Shown: positions 15,692 to 24,819, numbered from the stretch's first letter. The stretch is DNA of 64,000 nt from CAKRPJ01 sp934376955 (GCA_934376955.1 CAKRPJ010000008.1:1-64000), one strand, 5' to 3'. Program-made: numbers and translations. Notes: generated by a model not told the origin, from the sequence alone.

Positions 15692-15851
15692 TCAAGCGGA
15701 TATTCGCAATCCGCTTCGCTACTTGCTCATAACCGAATAACTGCACCGCAGTTTATCAGAAGGAGCTTGCACTCCTCCTGATACAAGCAAGTCCCCACCC
15801 ACTGCTTATTGCTTTTCGCAATTAAAGCTAGGACTTACTTGATTCGGTTAA
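15692..15851 (-). repeat. cloverleaf element, full copy (minus orientation)
   Basis: A full copy of 160 bp, one base shorter than the copies at 48034 and 55992. On the minus strand it starts TTAACCGAATCAAGTAAGTC and ends with the P5 hairpin and CGCTTGA. P1 (TAACCGAAT/ATTCGGTTA), P3 and P4 are intact. P2 is damaged (CCTAGC instead of CCCCTGC). It lies between convergent genes, next to the bidirectional terminator. Confidence 0.85.
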
Positions 15852-15858
15852 AAAGCAT

Positions 15859-15917
15859 AAAAAATCTCCGCCATAGCTGTTTGGAATATTTCCGGACAGC
15901 CGGGCGGAGATTTTTTT
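15859..15917. terminator. bidirectional terminator between convergent genes
   Basis: A 14-bp inverted repeat, AAAAAATCTCCGCC (15859-15872) with GGCGGAGATTTTTT (15903-15916), has A- and T-runs on the outer sides. It therefore terminates the M20 operon and the minus-strand EamA gene. Confidence 0.85.
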
Positions 15918-15932
15918 CGGATCACGTTACGA

Positions 15933-16838
15933 TCAATGAGGAATCGCCGATCTGTGGTGGGATACCGGATGGAAATGTACCATCTGGATCAGGACACCGA
16001 GAATGATAAAGATAAGTCCGGCCACAGATGCGATGCTGATGGGCTCTCCCAGCAGAAAGTAGATATATACTAAGGAAAGGAACGGGGTAAAGTACGCAAG
16101 GTTGGATACCATTGCCGTATCACCGCCAGAGCTGATGGCAATTGCCCATGTCGTAGCGGCCACGCCATAGATCAGAACACCGTTCCACAGCATTCCGCCC
16201 CATTCGGCGGGACTTAAAAGCCTCGGGCCTGCATGGGTCACAAGAAGCGTGAGCAGAGCAGCTACCGCGGAGGTAGCCTGATAGATCATGGTTGCCAAAG
16301 TCTTATCGCAGGTAACACGGGAATTTAACGTGCTGTAGAGGCCGGAGCACATGGCGGCGGCTACACAGGAAATAACGCCGATAGCGTCCACTTTGGAAAG
16401 TCCGTCCAGATGCCCTTCGGTTGCAACGATGACTACACCGAAAAAGGAGAGGAGCAGAGCGATCACCTTCTGCAGGGTAAGCTTGTTCTTTAAGATAAGG
16501 CAGGAAAAGAGCACGGTCATAATGGGCCAGAGATAGTTGATGATAAAGGCCTGCTGGGTCTTAAGTCTTGACATTCCAAGGTAGAGCAGGCTGCTGTATA
16601 AAAAGGTTCCGAGAACGCCCAAGAACATCATAAGCAGGAGCTGTCTTGCCGAAAGTGACCGCAGGTGTTTTAACTTTCCGGTAAACAGATTGACGAGAAG
16701 CAGGAAAAGAGCGCCGATCAGTCCATTGTAGAAAACGACTAAAAACTTGTCCATGGAATTAAGTAACAGCGCAGCGACGGCGGCAGATGATCCCCAGAAC
16801 AGAACGGATATCGAAGCCAGCCAGTATTCTTTTTTCAT
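15933..16838 (-). CDS. EamA/RhaT-type DMT superfamily transporter
   Basis: A 301-residue protein of ten predicted membrane helices with two EamA repeats (about 6-137 and 150-287), typical of drug/metabolite exporters of amino acids, sugars or nucleosides. The end is histidine-rich (HFHPVSHHRSAIPH). Substrate unknown. GGAGG lies 9 bases before the ATG on the minus strand. It is monocistronic, divergent from the polysaccharide deacetylase gene and convergent with the M20 gene. Confidence 0.85.
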   Translation of the reverse strand: MKKEYWLASISVLFWGSSAAVAALLLNSMDKFLVVFYNGLIGALFLLLVNLFTGKLKHLRSLSARQLLLMMFLGVLGTFLYSSLLYLGMSRLKTQQAFIINYLWPIMTVLFSCLILKNKLTLQKVIALLLSFFGVVIVATEGHLDGLSKVDAIGVISCVAAAMCSGLYSTLNSRVTCDKTLATMIYQATSAVAALLTLLVTHAGPRLLSPAEWGGMLWNGVLIYGVAATTWAIAISSGGDTAMVSNLAYFTPFLSLVYIYFLLGEPISIASVAGLIFIILGVLIQMVHFHPVSHHRSAIPH

Positions 16839-16967
16839 TTGAGTAACCTCCTGTAGTCAGAATGATGCTTTGGTAAAATTTGCCGATAAATGGAATTATA
16901 GATTGTTTTCCGGCAGAGTGCAACAAAAGTCGGCGGTTTAACGCATAAGAGTTCTTAAACGTATGGA

Positions 16968-16989
16968 TTATTAATATTTATATTAATAA
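16968..16989. promoter_or_regulatory. palindrome in the divergent EamA/CE4 promoter region
   Basis: TTATTAATAT and ATATTAATAA form a perfect 10-bp inverted repeat with a TT centre, 14 bases before the CE4 gene. The position fits an operator. It could also simply be AT-rich promoter DNA. Confidence 0.3.
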
Positions 16990-17003
16990 GAAAATAGCTC
17001 CGG

Positions 17004-17717
17004 ATGGTGAACATGGATCTCCGAAAGCAGATAAAGCTGTTTTATTTTATCGTGGCCTTTGATCTGATGCTGCTGGCGGCAATTGCCGCGGCGGTAGGGG
17101 GAAGCTCTGTCCGGGAAAACGATTACTTAAAGACCTCACTGGAAAACGATCCTCATGGCTTCTCAAAGACCGTAGCATTGACCTTTGATGACGGCCCGAA
17201 CCGGAAATATACGGAGAGATTGCTGGACGGGCTGAGGAGTCGGGGGATAAAGGCTTCCTTCTTTTTAGTAGGAGAGTGTATACACGGAAATGAGGAGCTT
17301 GTGCGGAAAATGAAGGCAGATGGCCATCTCATCGGCGTTCACTGTATGGAGCATAAGGATCTGACCCGGGAGGAAACAGGCAAAGCACGCCGTCAGATCA
17401 TGGAAGCAGCGGCGCTGATCGAAGGTCTGACCGGAGAGAGACCGGAATATGTACGGCCTCCCTTTGGAAAATGGAGTGAAGATCTGGAGGAGTACATACC
17501 GTTTAAGCCGGTATTCTGGAGTGTGGATTCGATCGACTGGAAGCTTCGGAATGAAACACAGATCGTAAACCGGGTGATGAAGGCTGTGGGGGATGGAGAT
17601 ATCATTCTGCTCCATGATGAATTTAGCGAATCAGTTTCGGCGGCCCTGCGGATAATTGACAACTTATTGGCAAAAGGGTATACTTTTGTTACCATTGATG
17701 AACTGATGATCGACTGA
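17004..17717 (+). CDS. polysaccharide deacetylase (CE4, NodB fold)
   Basis: A 237-residue membrane-anchored CE4 deacetylase. The N-terminal signal-anchor is about residues 11-32 and the catalytic domain begins near residue 55. Motifs are TFDDGP (catalytic Asp and metal Asp), GVHCMEH (the two metal histidines), RPPFG and LLHDEF (catalytic His). It should remove acetyl groups from peptidoglycan or another extracellular glycan. No strong ribosome-binding site is seen for ATG 17004. ATG 17013 (preceded by GGATGG) is equally possible. The substrate class is inferred from the family. Confidence 0.85.
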   Translation: MVNMDLRKQIKLFYFIVAFDLMLLAAIAAAVGGSSVRENDYLKTSLENDPHGFSKTVALTFDDGPNRKYTERLLDGLRSRGIKASFFLVGECIHGNEELVRKMKADGHLIGVHCMEHKDLTREETGKARRQIMEAAALIEGLTGERPEYVRPPFGKWSEDLEEYIPFKPVFWSVDSIDWKLRNETQIVNRVMKAVGDGDIILLHDEFSESVSAALRIIDNLLAKGYTFVTIDELMID

Positions 17718-17797
17718 CCGGGTAAAAGGAGACTATTCGGAGCAGAAACCTGTATCCGGTCTTATATTTATAGAAGAAACTGAGGTGAAGGGATACT

Positions 17798-19132
17798 ATG
17801 GATCTGTTTGATTACATGCGGAGCAATACAATGGAAAAGGAATCTCCTCTGGCATCAAGAATGCGTCCGGAAACGCTGGATGAGGTGGTGGGACAAAAGC
17901 ATATTATTGGAAAGGATAAACTGCTCTACAGGGCGATCAAGGCGGATAAGCTGGGCTCCGTGATCTTTTACGGCCCGCCGGGAACGGGAAAAACAACCCT
18001 GGCAAAGGTCATAGCCGGAACAACGAGTGCGAGATTTGAGCAGATCAATGCGACAACAGCCGGAAAAAAGGATATGGAGGATGCCGTCAAGGAAGCCAAG
18101 GACGCACTGGGAATGTACGGAAAGAAGACGATCCTCTTTGTCGATGAGATACACCGCTTTAATAAAAGCCAGCAGGACTATCTGCTTCCGTATGTGGAGG
18201 ACGGAACGGTGACGTTGATCGGAGCGACAACGGAAAATCCTTATTTTGAGGTGAACAACGCTCTTTTATCCAGATCCCGGATCTTTGAGCTGAAGCCCTT
18301 AGATGCACAGGATATCAAGGAGCTGATCCTTCGGGCCGTATATGATGAGAAAAAAGGAATGGGAATGTACCGGGCAGATATTACAAAGGAGGCGGCAGCA
18401 TTTCTTGCGGATGTGGCAAACGGAGATGCCCGGGCTGCCTTAAACGCAGTGGAGCTGGGGGTTTTGACCACAGATCCGTCAGAGGACGGAAGGATCCACA
18501 TTACAACGGAGGTCGCAGCGGAGTGTATCCAGAAACGGGCGGTGCGTTACGATAAGGACGGGGATAATCATTACGATACGGTTTCTGCCTTTATTAAGAG
18601 CATGCGGGGCTCCGACCCGGATGCCGCTCTTTATTATCTGGCTCGGATGCTGTATGCCGGTGAAGACGTTAAATTTATTGCCAGAAGAATCATTATCTGT
18701 GCGGCAGAGGATGTCGGAAATGCAGATCCCAATGCCCTGACCGTGGCGGTAAGCGCGGCCCAGGCTGTGGAACGGATCGGGCTTCCGGAGGGCAGGATCC
18801 CGTTAGCGGAAGCCGTGACATACGTGGCCACCGCACCGAAAAGCAATGCCGCCTATGAAGGGATCTTAAAGGCAATGGAAGCGGTAAAGGCAAGAAAGAC
18901 TCCGCCGGTACCGGCTCATTTGCAGGATAAGCATTACAAAGGGGCGGAGAAGCTCGGCCATGGCCTCGGCTATAAATACGCCCATGATTATCCGAACCAT
19001 TATGTAGAACAGCAGTACCTACCGGATGGTATGGAGAATGAGAAATTCTATTTTCCTACCGAGAACGGATATGAAAAACAGATCCGTTCCTATATGGATC
19101 GCATCCGGGCTGAGGGGAAAGAATATAGATAA
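17798..19132 (+). CDS. rarA: replication-associated recombination protein A (RarA/MgsA AAA+ ATPase)
   Basis: A 444-residue AAA+ ATPase related to clamp loaders, acting on DNA ends and gaps at stalled replication forks. Walker A is GPPGTGKT (59-66), Walker B and neighbours are FVDEIHRFNKSQQD, sensor 1 is GATTEN, and SRSRIFELKPL is the arginine-finger region. The C-terminal MgsA tetramerisation domain (DKHYKGAEKLGHGLGYKY) is complete. The start follows GAAGGG. It precedes the rho leader. Confidence 0.95.
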   Translation: MDLFDYMRSNTMEKESPLASRMRPETLDEVVGQKHIIGKDKLLYRAIKADKLGSVIFYGPPGTGKTTLAKVIAGTTSARFEQINATTAGKKDMEDAVKEAKDALGMYGKKTILFVDEIHRFNKSQQDYLLPYVEDGTVTLIGATTENPYFEVNNALLSRSRIFELKPLDAQDIKELILRAVYDEKKGMGMYRADITKEAAAFLADVANGDARAALNAVELGVLTTDPSEDGRIHITTEVAAECIQKRAVRYDKDGDNHYDTVSAFIKSMRGSDPDAALYYLARMLYAGEDVKFIARRIIICAAEDVGNADPNALTVAVSAAQAVERIGLPEGRIPLAEAVTYVATAPKSNAAYEGILKAMEAVKARKTPPVPAHLQDKHYKGAEKLGHGLGYKYAHDYPNHYVEQQYLPDGMENEKFYFPTENGYEKQIRSYMDRIRAEGKEYR

Positions 19133-19180
19133 ATTCCTCTTTTCAAGAGAAAAAATATGGGTTATAATTAATACAAGCAG

Positions 19181-19207
19181 TGAAGCGGATCGCGAATATC
19201 CGCTTCA
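19181..19207 (+). repeat. solo P5-type hairpin in the rho leader
   Basis: TGAAGCGGAT pairs with ATCCGCTTCA (10 bp, perfect) around CGCGAAT. It matches the 3' hairpin of the cloverleaf element (AAGCGGATTGCGAATATCCG) without P1-P4. A possible -10 (TATAAT, about 19163) lies upstream, so the hairpin could be in the 5' leader of rho mRNA. Confidence 0.6.
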
Positions 19208-19294
19208 TCAGATCCTGTCTATAGATATCTGACAAAATCTTCACAATCCCCATTGAAATATGACAATCACAGAGCAATTATAAGGAGATCGTAT

Positions 19295-20872
19295 ATGCGT
19301 GAAAAATTACAGACATTGCCTTTAGCACAACTTAGGGAGCTTGCAAAAAGCCAGAATATCAGGAACGTAAGCGGACTCAGAAAATCGGAGCTGGTAGACA
19401 GGCTGTGCGAGATGGCGGAAAGCTCCACAGACGTTAAAGAGCCTCAGCCGCCGACACGACCGGACGAAAGACCGGAGCCAAGAACCGAAGCAAGAACCGA
19501 ACCGAGAACCGAAGCAAGGCCCGAAACAAGAACAGAAGCAAGGCCCGAAGCAAGGCCCGAAACAAGAACAGAAGCAAGACCGGGCACAAGAATGGGATCA
19601 CGGCCTGAGCAAAGAACGGAAGAACGGACGGAAACAAGAGGCGAGGCAAGATCCGAGCAGAGACCGGAGGCACGGACAGATACGCGCATGGAGGCAAGAT
19701 CCGAGGTACGGAGTGATCCGAGAAACGATCTGCAGGAGCTGGACAGCGGGATCGAAGCATACGGCATCTTAGAGGTAATGCCGGACGGTTTCGGCTTTAT
19801 CCGCTGCGCGAATTTCCTTCCGGGAGAAAATGATGTCTATGTGGCGCCCTCCCAGATCCGCCGTTTTAATATGAAGACCGGAGATATGGTGCGCGGAAGC
19901 CGCCGGGTAAAGGGAGCAACGGAAAAATTTGCCGCCCTTCTTTATGTGACCTCCATCAACGGTTATCCGACCCATATAGCGGAGAGACGTCCTAATTTTG
20001 AAGATCTGACCCCGATCTTCCCAAACAGACGGCTTCATCTGGAGGTAAAAAACGGAAGAAATACAACCGCGATGCGCGTGATGGAGCTTCTTGCCCCCAT
20101 CGGAAACGGACAGCGAGGAATGATCGTTTCTCCGCCCAAGGCAGGTAAGACAACACTGTTAAAGCAGGTGGCCAAGGCAGTCACTACCAACTATCCGGAC
20201 ATGCACCTCATCATCCTTCTGATCGATGAACGCCCGGAGGAGGTTACAGATATCAAGGAATCGGTTGTCGGCCCGAACGTGGAGGTCATTTACTCTACCT
20301 TTGATGAGCTTCCTGACCGCCACAAGAGAGTTTCCGAGATGGTCATCGAGCGTGCAAAGCGCCTCGTGGAGCACGGCCGGGATGTAATGATCCTTTTAGA
20401 CAGCATTACCCGCCTTGCCAGAGCCTATAATCTGGTGGTACCGCCCAGCGGACGTACTCTGTCCGGCGGTCTCGATCCGGCAGCACTCCACATGCCGAAG
20501 CGGTTCTTCGGTGCGGCAAGAAATATGAGAGAGGGCGGAAGCCTTACGATACTGGCAACAGCCCTTGTGGATACCGGAAGCCGTATGGACGATGTGATCT
20601 ACGAGGAATTTAAGGGAACCGGCAATATGGAGCTTGTTCTCGATAGAAAGCTTTCGGAAAAGAGGATTTTCCCGGCTATCGATATCCTGAAGTCCGGAAC
20701 AAGGCGGGATGACCTGCTCCTTACCCGGGATGAGGCAGAGGCTGTGGACACAATCCGAAAGGCCACCAATTCCTTAAAACCGGAGGAGGCAGTAGAGAAG
20801 ATCCTCGATCTGTTCTCAAAGACAAAGACAAACTGGGAATTTGTCGAGATGGCAAAGAAAATGAGATTCTAG
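19295..20872 (+). CDS. rho: transcription termination factor Rho with a long N-terminal disordered insert
   Basis: A 525-residue hexameric RNA helicase. The Rho_N domain (1-45) is followed by a low-complexity segment (about 47-148, DNA 19433-19738) built from degenerate units such as RTEARPE and RPETRTEA. The cold-shock RNA-binding domain then starts at GILEVMPDGFGFIR, and the ATPase has Walker A in SPPKAGKTTLL, IDERPEEVTD, LLDSITRLARAYN and the Q/R loops. ATG 19295 with AAGGAG is preferred to the TTG at 19253. The insert is Arg/Glu/Thr/Pro-rich. In other bacteria such inserts alter RNA binding or drive condensation. Confidence 0.95.
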   Translation: MREKLQTLPLAQLRELAKSQNIRNVSGLRKSELVDRLCEMAESSTDVKEPQPPTRPDERPEPRTEARTEPRTEARPETRTEARPEARPETRTEARPGTRMGSRPEQRTEERTETRGEARSEQRPEARTDTRMEARSEVRSDPRNDLQELDSGIEAYGILEVMPDGFGFIRCANFLPGENDVYVAPSQIRRFNMKTGDMVRGSRRVKGATEKFAALLYVTSINGYPTHIAERRPNFEDLTPIFPNRRLHLEVKNGRNTTAMRVMELLAPIGNGQRGMIVSPPKAGKTTLLKQVAKAVTTNYPDMHLIILLIDERPEEVTDIKESVVGPNVEVIYSTFDELPDRHKRVSEMVIERAKRLVEHGRDVMILLDSITRLARAYNLVVPPSGRTLSGGLDPAALHMPKRFFGAARNMREGGSLTILATALVDTGSRMDDVIYEEFKGTGNMELVLDRKLSEKRIFPAIDILKSGTRRDDLLLTRDEAEAVDTIRKATNSLKPEEAVEKILDLFSKTKTNWEFVEMAKKMRF

Positions 20873-20929
20873 GCAGTGAGAGCTGACGGAAAATAATAGA
20901 TGCGGATGAAAGAAAGGTTTTAAGTTAAG

Positions 20930-21712
20930 ATGGAAGACGAAGGTAAAAATCCGATACAGGTTGCGGAAAAGCTGTTTCAGGTCATTGAGCTTCTCGCGGA
21001 AAACGGGCCGATGGGCATCATGGATCTGAGCAATCGGCTGGGATTTCATAAAAGCACGGTACACCGGCTGGTCGCATCCCTGCAGCACATGGGATATATC
21101 CGTCAGGAGGAAGGCTCTTTAAAATATTTTCTGTCGCTGAAGTTTCTTCAGATCGGGAGCAGGATATTAGAGCAGAATGATATGGCGGAAATGATCCACC
21201 CCGCGTTGAAAAAGCTGTCCGAGCAGGTAGGCGAGACAGTCCACCTTGTCCGGCGCGAGGGGACGGAGGCTGTTTATATCGATAAAGTGGAGTTTAATGT
21301 AGGCTCTATCCGTATGGTATCCAGAGTCGGAAGCAGGATCCCGCTGTATTGCTCCGGGGTCGGAAAAGCACTTTTAGCGGAGCTTCCGGATGAAAAAATA
21401 AGAGAAATATGGGAGGAGTCGGAGATCGTGAGACTGACGCCGCGGACGATCACTTCCTTCGAGGAGCTGATGGAGCATTTAAGAAAGGTCAGACAGGACG
21501 GCTACGCGATCGATGACGAGGAAAATGAGGAGGGAGTCCGCTGTATTGCCGTAAGCCTCTGCGATTATCATAAGGAGCCGGTATATGCCATCAGCATATC
21601 TGCTCCGCTAAGCAGAATGACAACAGAGCGGATCATGGAACTAAAGACCGCGGTTCTTGATTTTAAAAAGGAGATCGCGGGAAGTCTGGGGCTTGGAAGA
21701 ATAGGGAGATGA
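20930..21712 (+). CDS. IclR family transcriptional regulator
   Basis: A 260-residue repressor/activator. The winged helix-turn-helix is at residues 5-75 (DLSNRLGFHKSTVHRLVASL is the HTH), and the IclR effector-binding domain is at 85-255 (GSRIPLYCSGVGKALLAELP, EGVRCIAVSL). IclR proteins respond to small carboxylates or sugar acids, and the ligand is unknown here. The MATE exporter gene starts 4 bases after its stop, so the two are probably cotranscribed and the regulator may sense the exporter's substrate. Confidence 0.9.
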   Translation: MEDEGKNPIQVAEKLFQVIELLAENGPMGIMDLSNRLGFHKSTVHRLVASLQHMGYIRQEEGSLKYFLSLKFLQIGSRILEQNDMAEMIHPALKKLSEQVGETVHLVRREGTEAVYIDKVEFNVGSIRMVSRVGSRIPLYCSGVGKALLAELPDEKIREIWEESEIVRLTPRTITSFEELMEHLRKVRQDGYAIDDEENEEGVRCIAVSLCDYHKEPVYAISISAPLSRMTTERIMELKTAVLDFKKEIAGSLGLGRIGR

Positions 21713-21716
21713 CAGA

Positions 21717-23093
21717 ATGGAAGAAGGCGTTTCTAGGTTAAAAAAGCTCATGGGAGGGAGCAAACAGGGGTATCATACAGCATTTCAGATGGCATGGCCC
21801 GCAGTGATGGAATCATTTTTCATTGCATTGGCCAGCCTTGTGGATTCCCTGATGGTCAGCTCGATGGGAGCTTATGCGGTAGCTGCGGTGGGTCTGACGA
21901 CACAGCCAAAGTTCATCGGACTCTGCATTTTTATTGCCGCAAACGTATCGGTATCGGCTCTGGTAGCCAGAAGGCGCGGAGAAAAGGATCGATATGGGGC
22001 AAATCAGGTGCTTTTAATGATCCTTGTGTTTGTTCTGGCAGCAGGTACGCTGATAAGTGTGGCGGCAGTTACCTTTGCAGAGCCGATCATCCGGTTCTGC
22101 GGAGCAAACGGGGATACCTTAGAAAGTGCCGTCCTGTACTACCGGATCATCATGGGCGGAATGATGTTCAATATCCTGTCGATGGCGATCAATGCGTGCC
22201 AGCGGGGAGCGGGAAATACAAAGATCGCAATGCGGACAAACGTAACGTCCAATGTGGTGAATATGATCGGAAACTACCTTCTGATTCAGGGAAATCTCGG
22301 CTTTCCCAGACTCGGGATCGCCGGAGCGGCCTTGGCTACGGTGTTCGGGACTGTAGTGGCCTGCGTAATGAGCTTTTTATCCCTTGTTCCAAAGGATAAT
22401 TTTATCAGCATCCCCTATCTTATTGGAGCAAAGGTGCGGCTGGCTTTGGAACCGGCCAAAAACATGCTCAAGATCGCCTCCAGCGTATTTGCGGAGCAGC
22501 TGTTTATGCGTGTCGGCTTTCTGACCGTCTCGATCATGGTGGCAAATCTCGGGACGGCTGCGTATGCAGCACATCAGGCGGGAATGAATATCATGAACCT
22601 GTCATTTTCCTTTGGTGATGGCATGCAGGTGGCGGCAGTTGCCTTATGCGGCAGAAGTCTTGGGGAAAAGCGGCCGGATCTGGCCAGAATGTACGGAACC
22701 ATCTGCCAGAGGATCGGAAATATCATCTCTATCCTTCTGGCCTTGCTCTACTTAACCTGTGGTTCATGGTATTATCACCTCTTTTTTGTGGAGGAGGATA
22801 TCATACTTATGGGAATAGAGATCATGCGGGTGCTGGCCGTGATCGTCCTTTTCCAGGTCGCACAGGTCATCTATATGGGCTGCTTAAGAGGAGCGGGGGA
22901 TGTGCTGTTCACGACGATCGCCTCCACGTTAAGCATCACGTTTATGCGTCCGATCTGTTCGTACACACTTTGTTATATCTGCGGATTTGGTCTAGTCGGG
23001 ATCTGGATGGGTATCGTCGGAGATCAGCTTTTAAGGCTGATCCTGACGAGCTGGAGATTCCGAAGCGGAAAATGGACCGGAATCAAGATTTAA
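21717..23093 (+). CDS. MATE family efflux transporter
   Basis: A 458-residue twelve-helix MATE exporter with two six-helix halves. Visible are QMAWPAVMESFF at TM1, the INACQRGAGNTK loop after TM4, and AAHQAGMNIMNLSFSFGDGMQVA at TM7-TM8. It exports cationic drugs or metabolites by Na+ or H+ antiport. It is coupled to the IclR gene. The stop codon is 2 bases from the 3' end of the convergent ABC ATPase gene, with no terminator between them, so the two transcripts probably overlap. Confidence 0.9.
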   Translation: MEEGVSRLKKLMGGSKQGYHTAFQMAWPAVMESFFIALASLVDSLMVSSMGAYAVAAVGLTTQPKFIGLCIFIAANVSVSALVARRRGEKDRYGANQVLLMILVFVLAAGTLISVAAVTFAEPIIRFCGANGDTLESAVLYYRIIMGGMMFNILSMAINACQRGAGNTKIAMRTNVTSNVVNMIGNYLLIQGNLGFPRLGIAGAALATVFGTVVACVMSFLSLVPKDNFISIPYLIGAKVRLALEPAKNMLKIASSVFAEQLFMRVGFLTVSIMVANLGTAAYAAHQAGMNIMNLSFSFGDGMQVAAVALCGRSLGEKRPDLARMYGTICQRIGNIISILLALLYLTCGSWYYHLFFVEEDIILMGIEIMRVLAVIVLFQVAQVIYMGCLRGAGDVLFTTIASTLSITFMRPICSYTLCYICGFGLVGIWMGIVGDQLLRLILTSWRFRSGKWTGIKI

Positions 23094-23095
23094 AG

Positions 23096-23869
23096 CTAGT
23101 TTCCGCACTCAATACTGATCCGGTTAAACACATCCAGAATATCTTCCACGGCCATGCAGGCTTTTTCCTCAGCGTTTTTATCGAGGACTGCATGGCCTTG
23201 ATGCATCATAAGGAGGCGGTTTCCGTATTCCACGGCAAACCGGAGGTTGTGGGTGACCATGATCGTGGTCAGCTCCTTTTCACGGACGATCTTGTCGGTC
23301 AGCTCCATGATAATGTCGGCAGTTTTCGGATCTAGGGCTGCCGTATGTTCATCCAGAATAAGAAATTCGATGGGGGTCATGGTGGACATAAGAAGCGCCA
23401 TGGCCTGTCTCTGGCCGCCGGACAGAACGCCCACCTTTACATTCAGCTTATCCTCAAGCCCCAGTCCGAGGATCTTTAACTGATCTCTGTAGAAATCGAT
23501 CCGGGATCTGTTGGTTCCGGGGAGAAGATTAAAGGGCTTTCCCTTATTGTCGGCCAGCGCCATATTTTCAAGGATCGTCATGTTGGGGCAGGTGCCCAGA
23601 GCAGGATTCTGGTATACACGTCCGATCCGGCGCTGCCGCTTATATTCCGCCATTTTTGTGATGTTTGTTTCATTAATAAAGATGTCACCGGAATCAAGGG
23701 GAATGCTGCCGCAGATCAGGTTGAGCATGGTCGTTTTTCCGGATCCGTTGCTTCCCACGACAGACACAAATTCTCCTTTTTCTATCTTTAAATTAAAGTT
23801 TTCAAACAGGCACATCTCATTGACGGTTCCCGCATTGTAGTATTTATTGATATTTCTAAGCTCCAGCAT
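23096..23869 (-). CDS. ABC transporter ATP-binding protein of the Trp T-box importer
   Basis: A 257-residue ABC ATPase. Walker A is GSNGSGKTT, the Q-loop lies in YQNPALGT, the signature is LSGGQRQ, Walker B is LILDEH and the H-loop is VTHN. It belongs to the group that pairs with BMP/branched-chain-like permeases (TrpZ-type in streptococci). It is the last gene of the minus-strand operon and overlaps the permease gene by 14 bases. Its regulation by a tRNA-Trp T-box upstream of the operon suggests tryptophan or a precursor as substrate. Confidence 0.88.
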   Translation of the reverse strand: MLELRNINKYYNAGTVNEMCLFENFNLKIEKGEFVSVVGSNGSGKTTMLNLICGSIPLDSGDIFINETNITKMAEYKRQRRIGRVYQNPALGTCPNMTILENMALADNKGKPFNLLPGTNRSRIDFYRDQLKILGLGLEDKLNVKVGVLSGGQRQAMALLMSTMTPIEFLILDEHTAALDPKTADIIMELTDKIVREKELTTIMVTHNLRFAVEYGNRLLMMHQGHAVLDKNAEEKACMAVEDILDVFNRISIECGN

Positions 23870-24752
23870 GATGGGTTCCCTTTCTCTTTAAAGAATCACT
23901 GATGATCAATATAATAAGAAGGATCGCGGCTGTGATCAGCTTGAGATCGGTTGCTTTGATGATCCTGAGGGAGATGACAAGAGCAACGCACGCTTTATAA
24001 AGGATGGCTCCCGCGATCACGGCGGTCGTGCTCTTTATCATTCCGAAACGCGTAAACAGCTGAGTTCCGAGGATCACGCTGGCAAGGCCAAAGACCATGG
24101 TTCCGGTTCCGATGGAGATATCAAAGAAGGCCTGCTTCTGGGCAAGGACACCGCCGGCCAGAGCAGAAAAGCCGTTGGCGATGGCAAGGCCGATGATCTT
24201 TACCTTTCCTTTGTCCATGGCAAGAGAGGTCACCAGCGTGTCGTTATCTCCGGCGGCCCGTAACAGGTAGCCGGAGCGTGTGCCAAGATACCAGTCTAAC
24301 AGAAGCTTGCACACGAGAACGATCACAAAAAGAATCAGTACGACGATGTAGGGACGGAGGGCCTCCGGCAGAACCTCTCTTGTCCACGGATTATCAAAGA
24401 TCGTGTCCTTGGAGAGGAAGGGAAGGTTTGCCTTCATTCCTGCGATCCTTAAGTTTACGGAATACAGGGCGGTCATGACGATGATTCCGGAAAACAGGTC
24501 GCGTACCCTGCATTTTACATGGATGATCCCGGTAGTGCAGCCGGCCAGAACACCTGCCAGAAAAGAGAGGGGAAGGGCAGCGGCCGGCGGAAAGCCCTTT
24601 ACGATGAGCCCGGCGGTGAGAGCTGCTCCCAACGGGAAGGTTCCATCCACGGAAAGATCCGGAAAATCCAGAATTTTATATGTGATATAGACTCCGAGAG
24701 CCATGATCGCGTAGATCAGGCCCTCCTCTAAAATTCCTAAAACAATTGTCAT
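23856..24752 (-). CDS. ABC transporter permease of the Trp T-box importer
   Basis: A 298-residue permease with about nine helices and the branched-chain amino-acid permease fold (BPD_transp_2). ILDFPDLSVDGTFPLGAA is the family signature near the N-terminus, and GDNDTLVTSLAMDKGKVKIIGLAIANG is the conserved cytoplasmic EAA-like loop. The start at 24752 is supported by GGAGG on the minus strand. A 38-codon upstream extension overlaps the binding-protein gene and is not supported. It is the second gene of the T-box operon. Confidence 0.88.
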   Translation of the reverse strand: MTIVLGILEEGLIYAIMALGVYITYKILDFPDLSVDGTFPLGAALTAGLIVKGFPPAAALPLSFLAGVLAGCTTGIIHVKCRVRDLFSGIIVMTALYSVNLRIAGMKANLPFLSKDTIFDNPWTREVLPEALRPYIVVLILFVIVLVCKLLLDWYLGTRSGYLLRAAGDNDTLVTSLAMDKGKVKIIGLAIANGFSALAGGVLAQKQAFFDISIGTGTMVFGLASVILGTQLFTRFGMIKSTTAVIAGAILYKACVALVISLRIIKATDLKLITAAILLIILIISDSLKRKGTHHAGA

Positions 24753-24819
24753 GATAACCTCCATAAAGCTTATATCGGCAGCGGAAATGCCGAGGCATTC
24801 TTGAATAGCGTTTTCGATT

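Noticed and set aside
15692..15851. Cloverleaf element as an integron attC site
   Set aside because: There are no R and L core sites (GTTRRRY) at the ends, no cassette array and no integrase, and the copies are scattered.
19433..19738. Rho low-complexity region as a CRISPR-like repeat array
   Set aside because: The repeats are short, degenerate and in frame within the rho gene, with no spacer structure or cas genes.
21794..22399. Overlapping 201-codon frame inside the MATE gene
   Set aside because: It is out of frame with a clear MATE protein and has Cys/Gly/Arg-rich noise composition.
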